From assembly GCA_019636275.1 (NCBI GenBank), contig JAHBXY010000070.1, forward strand, positions 1-43,368: a stretch of DNA of 43,368 nt, read 5' to 3'. Shown one piece after another: positions 17,663 to 25,938 of the stretch (positions are counted from its first letter, which is position 1; each line of letters begins with the position of its first letter). Made by a program: the position numbers and the translations under genes. The notes below the pieces were generated by a model, which had not been told where the DNA came from, did no database searches, and saw only the letters and a program-made list of their open reading frames with translations. This DNA comes from Planctomycetota bacterium. GTDB lineage: Bacteria > Planctomycetota > J058.

Positions 17663-17858
17663 TCTGCACCCCCTGACACGTCCACCTGCGCCGGCCGGTT
17701 CCACGCGGCACCTCATTGCAAGCGGGTTGCCGGCGGCGGCGCGCGCGGGAGGTGCTTGCGCGCAAAAGAGTTGTCGCAGCCGAGGGCGGTCGGCCAGGTA
17801 AAGCGCAAGGTGGCCTTACAGCGGGGCGCCGGCCCGGGGGCCGGGCGGTGGTCCGTGG

Positions 17859-17864
17859 TAAAGT
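17859..17864 (+). promoter_or_regulatory. Candidate -10 element of a leaderless transcript (RDD gene)
   Basis: TAAAGT ends eight bases before the ATG at 17873 and no ribosome-binding site separates them. If this is a -10 element, the transcript would begin at or within a few bases of the start codon. Similar placements precede the genes at 37354 and 38227. Confidence 0.4.
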
Positions 17865-17872
17865 CGCCCGCG

Positions 17873-19639
17873 ATGAACGCCCCGGCCGAGCGCGGTCCCG
17901 TGGCGCCGAGCGACTGGACTCGACTCGGTCGCGGGACCGTCGTCCCCATCCTGCTGCTGGTCGGCCTGCTCGTGGTCCTGGCCCACGTGCACATGGACCT
18001 CGCGACCGGCTACATGGCCCCGCGCGTGGTCGCCGAGGGGCGGCGGGTCCTCGTGTTCTTCGACGAGGGCGGGCGCGAGCCGGCCTTCTACTGGCGCGCG
18101 AGCGAGGACGGCGGGAAGACCTTCGGCCGGCGCGACCGCGTCCACGGGGTGCTCGGCGGGGCGGTGCTCCACGGCGACCGCCTGGTGACCCTCCTGGCGG
18201 ACGACGGCCCGCGGGGGGCGCGCTGGTTCTTCTCGCTCTACGACAAGAAGACGCTCGAGCGGCGCTGGTCGGGGACGTTCGACGATCCGGAGCTCGGCCT
18301 CGACCACCCGCGGCACCTGGCGCGCCTGGGGGGCGCGGTCTACGCGCTGGGGACCGACCGGCAGGGGAGCCTGCGGGCGGCGCGCCTGGGCGAGTCGCGG
18401 GCCATGCTCCCGACGCCGGCGCGGCTGCCCGACGCGGTGGTGCTGAAGCCGGGCGACCGGCCGGCGCCGCCCGTGTTCGTCACCTCGGCCGAGCTGCCCG
18501 GCCCGACGTCGCGCCTCCTCGTCTTCTGGCGCGTGCTGGCCGACCCGACCGGCTCGCGGCTCGGCCCGGGCGAGGTGCGCTGGACGACGCTCGAGCTGGA
18601 CGCCGAGGGGGCGCCGCGCTTCGGCACGATCGCCAAGTTGCCGCTCGACCTGGTCGCCGCGGCGGCGGTCACGACGCCGGCCGGCGAGGTGCTGCTCCTG
18701 GGCGCGCCGACCGAGACGCCCGAGGGACCGGCGGTCCACGTGTGGCGGGTGCTCCAGACGGGCCTGCCGGAGCTGCGCGAGCGCGTAACCTACGCCCGGG
18801 AGGGGCTCACGGGCAGCGCGGGCGTGACGGCGCTGGCGGCGGCGTTCGCGGAGGGCGACGCGGGCGCCGAGCGCCTCCTCATGATGGCGCAGATCGGCGG
18901 CTCGATCCGCTACCGGATCCGCGAGGGCGAGGTCTGGTCGGAGTGGCTCGACCTGGCGCGCGTCCCGGCCGAGCAGCGGGCCGTCGTCTACGGCTGGGGG
19001 GCGTCGCTCCTGGCGCTGGCCGCGGCGCTCGTGCTCCAGGGGCTCGCGGCGCTGCGGCGCCGGCCGCGACCGCCCGGCCCGCCGCGCGACCTGGGCGAGC
19101 TGTGCGCGCGGGCGCTCGCCGAGCGGGCGCAGGAGCAGGCGCCGGCGCCCGTCGAGGCGGCGGCGCCGGCGGCGGAGGTCGAGCCGGAGCTGTCGGAGGC
19201 GGCGCCCCTGCCCGAGCGCATGCTGGCGTTCCTGGTCGACCTCGGCTTCGTGGTCGTGACCATCCTGGGGCTCGTGCAGGTGTTCGCGCCGGGCCTGGGC
19301 GAGCGCGCGGCCTCGGACCCGCGGGGGCAGCTCGCGCTGGTGGCCATGTTCGTGGCCGCGGTCGTCGCCTACTTCGCCGTGTTCGAGGCGCTCTTCGCGC
19401 GCACTCCAGGCAAGCGCCTCCTCGACCTCGAGGTGCAGGACCTGAAGGGGGGGCGGCCGACGCGCTGGGCGCTCCTGTGCAGGAACCTGTTCCGGGTGGA
19501 GCTGCTCCTGCCGCCGCCCTACCTGACGATGATGCTCGCGCTCCTGATGATGGTCGTGAGCCCGCACCGGCAGCGGCCGGGCGACCTCCTGGCGCGGACG
19601 GCCGTGCGGCGGGCGCGGCCGGCCGGGGGCGCGGCCTGA
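17873..19639 (+). CDS. RDD-family membrane protein with an extracytoplasmic BNR-like domain
   Basis: A 588-residue protein starting at ATG 17873; the upstream open frame is antisense shadow. A membrane helix at 22-39 is followed by about 330 residues of beta-rich sequence including 'ASEDGGKTFG', an Asp-box-like motif of sialidase/BNR propellers, though only one clear repeat is visible. A second helix at about 372-393 precedes an Ala/Glu/Pro-rich cytoplasmic linker. The last 160 residues form an RDD domain with three more hydrophobic segments and the signature 'EALFARTPGKRLLDLEVQD'. RDD proteins are often implicated in ion or small-molecule transport, but the role of this fusion is unknown. 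Its stop overlaps the putative start of the Memo-family gene. Confidence 0.85.
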   Translation: MNAPAERGPVAPSDWTRLGRGTVVPILLLVGLLVVLAHVHMDLATGYMAPRVVAEGRRVLVFFDEGGREPAFYWRASEDGGKTFGRRDRVHGVLGGAVLHGDRLVTLLADDGPRGARWFFSLYDKKTLERRWSGTFDDPELGLDHPRHLARLGGAVYALGTDRQGSLRAARLGESRAMLPTPARLPDAVVLKPGDRPAPPVFVTSAELPGPTSRLLVFWRVLADPTGSRLGPGEVRWTTLELDAEGAPRFGTIAKLPLDLVAAAAVTTPAGEVLLLGAPTETPEGPAVHVWRVLQTGLPELRERVTYAREGLTGSAGVTALAAAFAEGDAGAERLLMMAQIGGSIRYRIREGEVWSEWLDLARVPAEQRAVVYGWGASLLALAAALVLQGLAALRRRPRPPGPPRDLGELCARALAERAQEQAPAPVEAAAPAAEVEPELSEAAPLPERMLAFLVDLGFVVVTILGLVQVFAPGLGERAASDPRGQLALVAMFVAAVVAYFAVFEALFARTPGKRLLDLEVQDLKGGRPTRWALLCRNLFRVELLLPPPYLTMMLALLMMVVSPHRQRPGDLLARTAVRRARPAGGAA

Positions 19640-20460
19640 GCGCGTCGCCGCCCGAGCGGCCGGCCCGCTTCGCGGGGACCTGGTACCCCGACCGGCCGCA
19701 GGCGCTCGAGGCGATGATCGACGCGGCCCTGGCCGCTGCCGCCGGGCCCGCCCCGGCGCCGGCGCGGGCGGTCGTCGCGCCACACGCGGGCTACCGCTAC
19801 TCGCTGTCGATCGCGGCGGCCGCCTACGCGCGCGTGGTCGTGCCCGAGGTGGTCGTCGTCCTGTGTCCTAACCACACCGTCCCGCCGCCGATCGTCTCGG
19901 CGTGGTCCGGCGGCGCGTGGCGCACCCCGCTCGGCGCCGTGGCGGTGGCCGACGACCTGCTCGCGCGCCTGCGGGCGGCGAGCCCGCTGGTCGTCGCGGA
20001 CACGCGGGCGCACCAGGACGAGCACGCGGTCGAGCTGCACCTGCCGCTCCTGCAGCGGCTGCGGGCCGGGCGGCCGCTGCGCGTGGCGCCGGTCGTCGTC
20101 GCGGCCCCGGGCGCCGACGACCTGCTGGCGCTGGGCGACGCGCTCGCCGACGTCATCGGGGCGGACGACGTGCTCGTCGTCGCGTCGACGGACATGAACC
20201 ACCACGAGGCGGCCGACGTCACGCGCCGCAAGGACGAGCGCGCGCTCCGCCCGCTCCTGGCCCTCGACCCGGCCGGGCTCCTCGCGACGTGCGCGCGCGA
20301 GCAGGTGAGCATGTGCGGCGTGCGGCCCACGACGGTCGCGTTGCAGGCGGCGCGGCGGCTCGGAGCCACACGGGCGGAGCTCGTCCGGCACGGCCACTCG
20401 GGCGAGGTCTCGGGCGACGACCGGCGGGTCGTGGGCTACGCCGGGGTCGTCGTCACGTAG
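19636..20460 (+). CDS. Memo-family protein (AmmeMemoRadiSam protein B-like)
   Basis: A 274-residue protein of the MEMO1 family, whose fold resembles class III non-haem iron dioxygenases. Visible conserved sites are 'FAGTWYP' near the N-terminus, H50 in 'APHAGY', H80 in 'CPNHT', 'DEHAVELHLPLLQ', 'STDMNHHE', and C227 in 'SMCGVRP', which corresponds to the metal-ligand cysteine of human MEMO1. The start is a problem: the frame has no ATG, GTG or TTG upstream of the conserved N-terminus. The only suitably placed codon is CTG 19636, overlapping the previous stop as CTGA, analogous to the GTGA couplings nearby. ATG 19714 would delete the conserved 'FAGTWYP'. The usual AMMECR1 and radical-SAM partner genes are not adjacent. 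Confidence 0.85.
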   Translation: MSASPPERPARFAGTWYPDRPQALEAMIDAALAAAAGPAPAPARAVVAPHAGYRYSLSIAAAAYARVVVPEVVVVLCPNHTVPPPIVSAWSGGAWRTPLGAVAVADDLLARLRAASPLVVADTRAHQDEHAVELHLPLLQRLRAGRPLRVAPVVVAAPGADDLLALGDALADVIGADDVLVVASTDMNHHEAADVTRRKDERALRPLLALDPAGLLATCAREQVSMCGVRPTTVALQAARRLGATRAELVRHGHSGEVSGDDRRVVGYAGVVVT

Positions 20461-20482
20461 GCCTCACGCGCTCGTCGCGCGG

Positions 20483-21556
20483 TCACTCGGCCGGCGCGGC
20501 CCCGAGTGTGCGCTCGAGGAAGTCGGCCGCCTCGTCGAGCACCAGCGGCAGGAGGGCCGCCGCGGAGTAGTGGCCGGCGGGCAGGGTCAGGCTCGCCGGG
20601 CGGCCGAGCGCCGCGTGGAGGCGGACCTGCGCGTCGGTCGGGACGACGTCGTCCCAGCGGGCCATGATCACGAGCGCGCGCCGGGCGTCGACGTGGGGCG
20701 CCAGGGCCAGCGGGTCCGAGGGCACGGCCGCGGCGATCCGGCGGCGCAGGTCGGCGACGTCGGCGACGCCGCCGGCCAGGCGCTCGCGCGCGTAGCGGCG
20801 CACGCGCGGCTCGGCCGAGCGGGTGATCACGGAGGCGAGGTCGCCGCCGGCGAGGACGAGCACGCTCGCGCCGACGCGGGGCTCGACGGCGGCGAGGATC
20901 GTCGTGGCGATCCCGCCCAGGCTGGCGCCGACGGCGCCGACGCGGGCGGGGTCGACCTCGGGGAGCGTCGTCAGCCAGTCGATCGCGCGGCGGCGGTCGA
21001 CGATCGCCGTGCGCAGGACGCGCTCGAGCCGCTCCTCGCCCTGCGCCCCGTCGAGGAGGCTCTCGGCGCGCAGGACGACGGCGGCGTGCAGGCCGCGCCG
21101 CGCGAGGGCCTGCGCGGCGAGGATCGAGACGTCATTGCGGCCGCCGAGGATCGGCGAGACGACCACCGCCGGACGCCGGCCCGCCGGCGCCGGGTCGGGC
21201 GCGTGGTGGACGATCTGCACGAGATGCGGCGCCGCGTCGCCGGGGGCGGTCACGCGGACCTGCACCCAGCGGCGGGTCCAGCCGCGGCCGCGCTCGTGGT
21301 TGAACTCGGCCACGACCTCGGGCGGCGTCCCGGCCTCGGGGTAGTGGAAGCGCGCCGCCACCTCGGGCGGGAGCGGGCGCGGGCCGGCGTAGGCGGGGTC
21401 GAGCGGCCCGCGGGAGGCGAGCGCCGCCAGGACCAGGGCGGCGTAGGCGCCGACGACCCCCGCGAGGGCGCCGGCGGCCCAGCCGGCCCGCCGTCGCCAG
21501 CGGCGCGCGGGCGGGGTGGGCGGGCCGGGCGCGGGCGCGGGCGCCTCGGCGCTCAC
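20483..21556 (-). CDS. Membrane-anchored alpha/beta hydrolase
   Basis: A 357-residue protein starting at GTG 21556, inside the stop of the upstream Mrp-type gene (GTGA). Residues 25-48 form one membrane helix after an Arg-rich lead-in, so the catalytic domain faces the periplasm. The hydrolase fold shows 'VVVSPILGGRND' (the oxyanion-side loop), the nucleophile elbow G-A-S212-L-G-G, an acidic residue at 302-303 in 'MARWDDVVP', and H329 in 'PAGHYSA', giving a complete Ser-Asp-His triad. The substrate cannot be told; it resembles dienelactone-hydrolase/acetyl-esterase-like enzymes. The coupling to an Fe-S carrier gene is probably only operon packing. Confidence 0.85.
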   Translation of the reverse strand: MSAEAPAPAPGPPTPPARRWRRRAGWAAGALAGVVGAYAALVLAALASRGPLDPAYAGPRPLPPEVAARFHYPEAGTPPEVVAEFNHERGRGWTRRWVQVRVTAPGDAAPHLVQIVHHAPDPAPAGRRPAVVVSPILGGRNDVSILAAQALARRGLHAAVVLRAESLLDGAQGEERLERVLRTAIVDRRRAIDWLTTLPEVDPARVGAVGASLGGIATTILAAVEPRVGASVLVLAGGDLASVITRSAEPRVRRYARERLAGGVADVADLRRRIAAAVPSDPLALAPHVDARRALVIMARWDDVVPTDAQVRLHAALGRPASLTLPAGHYSAAALLPLVLDEAADFLERTLGAAPAE

Positions 21557-22704
21557 GAGCGCGAGATCGGCAGCGACCTCGGGCGGGCCTTGACCTTCTC
21601 CGCCAGCACGCCGGTGAGGCGGTCGACGATCCCCCACAGGGCCTCGGCCAGGGGGGTCCCGTCGGCCTGGCTCTCGGCGGCGAGCGCGGGGCGGCCGGCG
21701 TCGCCGGTGCGGCGCACGCGCGTGTCGAGCGGGAGCGCGCCGAGGAAGGGCAGCTTCCACTCCTCCGCCGCGTCCTGGGCGCCGCCCGTGCCGAAGACGT
21801 CGTCGTGCTCGCGGCAGTGCGGGCACACGTAGTAGCTCATGTTCTCGACGAGGCCCAGGACCTCGGTCTTGGTGGCGCGGAACAGGTCGACGGCCTTGCG
21901 CGCGTCGGCGAGGGCCACCTCCTGCGGCGTGCAGACGACCACGGCGCCCGTGAGCGGGACCGACTGCGCCAGCGTGAGCTGCACGTCGCCCGTGCCCGGC
22001 GGGAGGTCCATGACGAGGTAGTCGAGCTCGCCCCACTGCACTTCGCCCAGGAGCTGCTGGATCGCGCCGTGGACCATGGGGCCGCGCCAGATCGCGGCCT
22101 TCTCCGGCTCGACCACGAAGCCGAGCGACATGGTCTTCACGCCGTGGGCCTCGTAGGGCAGGAGGAGCGGGTTGCCCTCCGGGCCGCGGCCCTCGCCCTG
22201 CGCGTGGCGCAGGGCCATCTCCTCCAGGAAGGCGTTGCGCGTGACGCCCATGAGCAAGGGGACGCTCGGGCCGTAGACGTCCGTGTCGAGGAGGCCGACG
22301 CGCGCGCCGGCGCGGGCCAGGCCCACGGCGAGGTTCACGGCGATCGTCGACTTGCCCACGCCGCCCTTGCCGCTGCCCACGGCGATGAAGTTCTTCACGC
22401 CCGGGGCCAGGACCTTCTTCTTCGGCGCGTCCTCGGGCGCGCCGGCGAACGACGACGGGATGCGCCCCTCGACGGTCACCTCGACGCCGCCCGGAGCCAC
22501 GTCGCGCAGGGCCTCCCTGCAGGCCTGCTCGACCCCGCGGCGCGCGGGCGTGAGCGGGCCCGGGAACTCGACGCGCAGGCGCACGGCCCCATCGGTGGTC
22601 AGGTCCTTGACGAAGCCGAGGCCGACGATGTCCCCGGTCATCCCGGGCGCGGAGATGCGGCGGAGGGCCTCGAGGACGGACTCGGTCTTCACGGCTGCGG
22701 TCAC
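21553..22704 (-). CDS. Mrp/ApbC-type Fe-S cluster carrier ATPase
   Basis: A 383-residue P-loop NTPase that binds and transfers [4Fe-4S] clusters to apo-proteins in the cytoplasm. Residues 1-85 are a MIP18/DUF59-like domain. The deviant Walker A 'GSGKGGVGKS' lies at 110-119, switch I 'DTDVYGPS' at 140-147, Walker B 'VMDLPPGTGD' at 231-240, and the cluster-binding C294-P-H-C297 near the C-terminus. A loop rich in Gly at 165-182 is longer than usual. Start is GTG 22704, the only start codon in this frame just before the DUF59-like domain; GAGG lies 13 bases upstream. It is 89 bases downstream of a ferredoxin gene on the same strand, consistent with a small Fe-S operon. Confidence 0.93.
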   Translation of the reverse strand: MTAAVKTESVLEALRRISAPGMTGDIVGLGFVKDLTTDGAVRLRVEFPGPLTPARRGVEQACREALRDVAPGGVEVTVEGRIPSSFAGAPEDAPKKKVLAPGVKNFIAVGSGKGGVGKSTIAVNLAVGLARAGARVGLLDTDVYGPSVPLLMGVTRNAFLEEMALRHAQGEGRGPEGNPLLLPYEAHGVKTMSLGFVVEPEKAAIWRGPMVHGAIQQLLGEVQWGELDYLVMDLPPGTGDVQLTLAQSVPLTGAVVVCTPQEVALADARKAVDLFRATKTEVLGLVENMSYYVCPHCREHDDVFGTGGAQDAAEEWKLPFLGALPLDTRVRRTGDAGRPALAAESQADGTPLAEALWGIVDRLTGVLAEKVKARPRSLPISRS

Positions 22705-22793
22705 GGGCGGCTGGCCTCGCAAGGAAGTGGCGATGGCGGGCCGCGGCCCGCCGTCGGCCGGGATTGTACTGCGACCTGGCGCCGGCTTGCCGG

Positions 22794-23084
<291 letters not shown>

Positions 23085-23154
23085 GGGCGTTCACCTCCGG
23101 GCCGGCCTCACGCATTCACCGGGCCGGACGGAGGGCACCGCGCTGCCGTTGGAG

Positions 23155-23210
23155 CACCGGACAACCGGTGGACAGACACCGGCTAGCCGGTGTACACCGG
23201 CTTGACGGTG
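23155..23210. promoter_or_regulatory. Three tandem CACCGG-N4-CCGGTG palindromes (operator array)
   Basis: Three 16-bp dyads sit in the divergent ferredoxin/activator region: 23155-23170 (spacer ACAA), 23177-23192 (spacer CTAG, a perfect palindrome) and 23195-23210 (spacer CTTG, right half ACGGTG). Centres are 22 and 18 bases apart. A degenerate copy may start at 23117. The array overlaps the possible start codons of the activator. It looks like a cooperative binding site for a dimeric regulator, most simply the adjacent AAA+ activator. Confidence 0.8.
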
Positions 23211-24716
23211 GACGAGCTCGCTCTGATCGAGGACGTGGCCGGCGCGTGCGCCGGCGGTCATACGCGCGTGGCGCTGACCCGTCGGGTGGCGGCCGCGCTG
23301 GATGTCCACCTGCCGGCGCGGGGCCTGGCCCTGGCCTGGGTGGAGGAGGGCGGCGGCCTGGCGGTGGTCGGGCTGGGGCGGGCGAGCGGCGGCGCGTGGG
23401 ACGTGGTCGAGGACGACGGCACGATCGCGGCGGCCGTGCGGGAGGCGCAGGCCGCGCTGGGGCCGCTCGAGCGCGCGATCCGGGGCGCGGGGCGGCGGCT
23501 GGTCCTGCCGCTGTTCGAGGAGGGGGTGCCGGTCGGCGGGGCGGTCGTCGACCTGCGCCGGCCGCACGGACGCGCAGCGCCGACGGCCGACGAGGCGTGG
23601 CCGAGGTCGGCGCTGCAGCGGGCGCTGGCGGCGGTGCTCCACGCGGGGCACCGGGCGTGCCGCACGATCGAGCGCGTGGCCGAGACGTCGCTCCGGGCCC
23701 ACGAGGAGGCCCGGACCTTGCGGCAACGGCTGGCGTCGCAGGAATCCGGGGTGGTGGAGGCGCGCAGTCGGGCCATGCAGGCCGTGCTCTCGCGCGCCGA
23801 CCTCGTCGCGGCGCACGACACGACGGTGCTCCTGCGCGGCGAGTCGGGGACCGGCAAGGGGCTGCTCGCCCGGCGCATCCACGCGCGGTCGGCGCGGGCC
23901 GACGGGCCGTTCGTCCACGTGGACTGCGCGGCGCTGCCGCCGGGCCTCATCGAGAGCGAGCTGTTCGGCCACGAGGCGGGCGCGTTCACGGGCGCGACGC
24001 GGCGGCACGTGGGGAAGGTCGAGCGCGCCGCCGGCGGGACGCTGTTCCTCGACGAGGTGGGCGAGCTCCTGCCGGGCGTCCAGGCCAAGCTCCTGCGGCT
24101 CCTGCAGGAGGGCACGTTCGAGCGCGTCGGCGGGGAGCGCGCGCTGAGGGCCCGGGCGCGCGTCGTCGCCGCGACGCACCGGCCGCTCGAGCAGATGATC
24201 GTCGACGGCCAGTGGCGGGCCGACCTCTACCACCGCCTGTGCGTGTTCCCGCTGCACGTCCCGCCGCTGCGGGAGCGGCCGGAGGACGTCCCGCCGCTGG
24301 TCGAGGCCGCGCTGGCGCGGGCCGGCGCCCGGCTCGCTCGTCGGGCGCGCCCGACGGTGACCACCGAGGCGCTGGCGCGGCTCGTCGCGCACACCTGGCC
24401 GGGGAACGCGCGGGAGCTGGAGAACCTGGTCGAGCGCGCCGCGATCCTCGCCCGCGGCGGGCCGATCGACGGGCGCGCGCTCGACGAGGCGGGCCTGGCC
24501 GGGCCTCGCGCCGCGCCCCTCCCGCCGCCCGCGGTCGGCGGACCGGTGACCCCGCTGGACCAGGCGATCCGCGAGGCGCTGGCGCGCGCCCTCCGCGCCG
24601 CGCGGGGCCGGATCTACGGGCCAGGCGGGGCCGCCGCCCTGCTCGGGCTGCGGCCGAGCACGCTGCAGACGAAGATGGTCGCGCACGGGCTGCGCCGGGC
24701 GGACTTCCTGCCCTGA
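23190..24716 (+). CDS. Sigma54-dependent transcriptional activator with an N-terminal GAF-like domain
   Basis: A 508-residue enhancer-binding protein if it starts at GTG 23190; in-frame TTG 23202 and GTG 23208 are equally possible, and none has a ribosome-binding site. A GAF-like sensor spans about 20-155. The AAA+ domain has Walker A 'GESGTGKG' (217-224), the sigma54-contact loop GAFTGA (264-269), Walker B 'FLDE' (286-289) and the arginine-finger region 'RADLYHRL' (343-350). A Fis-type HTH occupies about 476-505 ('ALLGLRPSTLQTKM'). The layout resembles NorR/FhlA-type regulators, which sense small ligands or redox state through the GAF domain. Three palindromes overlap its start, so autorepression plus control of the divergent ferredoxin operon is likely, although no clear -24/-12 promoter is visible there. 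Confidence 0.9.
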   Translation: MYTGLTVDELALIEDVAGACAGGHTRVALTRRVAAALDVHLPARGLALAWVEEGGGLAVVGLGRASGGAWDVVEDDGTIAAAVREAQAALGPLERAIRGAGRRLVLPLFEEGVPVGGAVVDLRRPHGRAAPTADEAWPRSALQRALAAVLHAGHRACRTIERVAETSLRAHEEARTLRQRLASQESGVVEARSRAMQAVLSRADLVAAHDTTVLLRGESGTGKGLLARRIHARSARADGPFVHVDCAALPPGLIESELFGHEAGAFTGATRRHVGKVERAAGGTLFLDEVGELLPGVQAKLLRLLQEGTFERVGGERALRARARVVAATHRPLEQMIVDGQWRADLYHRLCVFPLHVPPLRERPEDVPPLVEAALARAGARLARRARPTVTTEALARLVAHTWPGNARELENLVERAAILARGGPIDGRALDEAGLAGPRAAPLPPPAVGGPVTPLDQAIREALARALRAARGRIYGPGGAAALLGLRPSTLQTKMVAHGLRRADFLP

Positions 24717-24755
24717 CCGGGGCCGTTCGGTCGTGCGACGGCGGGCGGCCGGGTC

Positions 24756-24761
24756 TAGACT
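24756..24761 (+). promoter_or_regulatory. Candidate -10 element (TAGACT) upstream of 24801
   Basis: TAGACT lies 39 bases before the GTG start. A short hairpin, GCCGGCG-AG-CGCCGGC, follows in the presumed leader, then a GGGGGAGG ribosome-binding site. The -35 region is poor. Confidence 0.4.
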
Positions 24762-24800
24762 GGCGCCTGCCGGCGAGCGCCGGCGCGAGGGGGAGGCGCG

Positions 24801-25499
24801 GTGCGACAGGGGCGGCTGAGCGGGCGAGCGGTCGTGGTCACCTGCCTCCTGGCCGCGCTCGGCGCGGCGCGCGCGTGGTCGACGGATGACGCCGGTGCGA
24901 CGGCCTACTTCCCGCTCGAGGTCGGCCGCTCGTGGACCTACAACCTGCGCATCACGACGGGGCAGCAGACGCGCACGATCGAGTACACGACGCGCATCGC
25001 CCGGGTCGACGACGTGTCGGGCGTCCCCTGCGCCGTGTTCGAGGACCACTCGGGCGAGCGGCTGCTGCAGGTCAACTGGTACGCGCTCGACGCGGCCAGC
25101 GGCGCGATCGTGCAGCCGCAGCGGCAGACGCGCGGCGTCGTCGGGGTGCTGTGCGCGCGCCAGGGCGAGCGGGTCGGCGCGCCGGGGCGGGTGCTGCTCA
25201 CGGGCGAGGCGGTGGCGGCGCTGCCGGGCAAGACGAGCTGGGAGTGGGCCTCGTCCGACGGGTCGTCGCGCGGGACGGTGACCCTCGTCGGGCGCGAGAA
25301 GCTGCGCCTGCGCAACCACGGCGAGCTCGACTGCCTCGTGCTCGTCGACGAGGGCACGTCCTCGTCCGGCGGCCGCACGGCGCGGATCGAGCGCAAGGTG
25401 TGGCTCGCCTCCGGGATCGGCTGCGTGCAGGAGCGGACGACGATCTCCGCCGGCGACGCGACCACCGAGAGCGAGGCCACCCTCATCCGCCACGATTAG
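24801..25499 (+). CDS. Exported protein of unknown function with a 'YFPLEVGRSWTY' motif
   Basis: A 232-residue protein starting at GTG 24801 behind a GGGGGAGG ribosome-binding site. Residues 1-25 form a signal peptide ending near 'GAARAWS'. The mature part is beta-rich and opens with 'YFPLEVGRSWTYNL', a motif I associate with small exported beta-sandwich proteins and lipoproteins of unknown function; several pairs of short strands follow. Cysteines at 'VPCAV', 'LCARQ', 'LDCLV' and 'IGCVQ' could form disulfides. A related protein ('WYPLHVNRRWTYTV') is encoded 440 bases downstream at 25939, so the two are probably diverged duplicates. Confidence 0.75.
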   Translation: MRQGRLSGRAVVVTCLLAALGAARAWSTDDAGATAYFPLEVGRSWTYNLRITTGQQTRTIEYTTRIARVDDVSGVPCAVFEDHSGERLLQVNWYALDAASGAIVQPQRQTRGVVGVLCARQGERVGAPGRVLLTGEAVAALPGKTSWEWASSDGSSRGTVTLVGREKLRLRNHGELDCLVLVDEGTSSSGGRTARIERKVWLASGIGCVQERTTISAGDATTESEATLIRHD

Positions 25500-25531
25500 T
25501 AGGTACTCGACGGCTGCGGCCGCGGATGCCG

Positions 25532-25601
25532 GGCGGGGAGGCGCGCGCGCGGGGACGTAGGATCAGGCGATCGATACGCCCCGCGCGCGCGCCTCCCCGC
25601 C
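25532..25601. repeat. Perfect 23-bp inverted repeat with a structured 24-base loop
   Basis: The arm 25532-25554 is the exact reverse complement of 25579-25601; its core is an alternating (GC)5 tract flanked by GGGGAG and GGGG. Inside, after a one-base bulge, CGTA (25556-25559) pairs with TACG (25575-25578), and GATC occurs twice in the apical loop. It lies 33 bases after a stop codon, so a terminator role is possible, but there is no T-tract and the stem is unusually long. Confidence 0.85.
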
Positions 25602-25759
25602 TCGTCCTCCGCGGCCTCGCCTCGCTTGCGGCTCCGAACACCCGCCGTGGTGTGATCGCGGGCGTGATGGCGGGTCGTCGCCACGGGGAGCGGGACGCTC
25701 GTCGACGAGTCAGGGCGGCGCTCGGGGCGAGGATCCGGCACGAGTGAAGCGCCGCTGCG

Positions 25760-25819
25760 GTGAAGGCCGGCTGCGTGAAGGCCGGCTGCGTGAAGGCCGG
25801 CTGCGTGAAGGCCGGCTGC
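25760..25819. repeat. Four perfect tandem copies of a 15-bp unit
   Basis: The unit GTGAAGGCCGGCTGC is repeated exactly four times without spacers. Diverged copies flank the block (GTGAAGCGCCGCTGCG at 25744, and GGTGAGAAACCGCGGC followed by GGTGAATGCCGC after 25819). The unit contains the palindrome GGCC/GCCGGC. A multiple-of-three unit keeps frames open (VKAGC on plus, QPAFT on minus), but there is no start signal, so I read it as non-coding. Confidence 0.85.
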
Positions 25820-25908
25820 GGTGAGAAACCGCGGCGGTGAATGCCGCGGCGGCAGGCGCCGGCGCGCGCACGTTCGGGCCGCGAGGTGCCACCCTGCGCG
25901 AAGGCGGG

Positions 25909-25914
25909 TAGAAT
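25909..25914 (+). promoter_or_regulatory. Candidate -10 element (TAGAAT) upstream of 25939
   Basis: TAGAAT is identical to the hexamer before the tRNA gene at 32702. It lies 24 bases before the GTG start, leaving room for the GGGAGGTG ribosome-binding site. No convincing -35 is seen. Confidence 0.5.
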
Positions 25915-25938
25915 CGCGCCCTTCGAGGGAGGTGCCCC

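Larger units (their letters stand above)
25500..25938. other. 439-base non-coding gap holding inverted and tandem repeats
   Basis: No plausible coding sequence is visible on either strand; open frames here are GC-driven. The gap contains a perfect 23-bp inverted repeat (25532-25601), a 15-bp tandem repeat (25760-25819) and, at its end, a candidate -10 element (TAGAAT, 25909-25914) with a GGGAGGTG ribosome-binding site for the gene at 25939. Confidence 0.75.
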
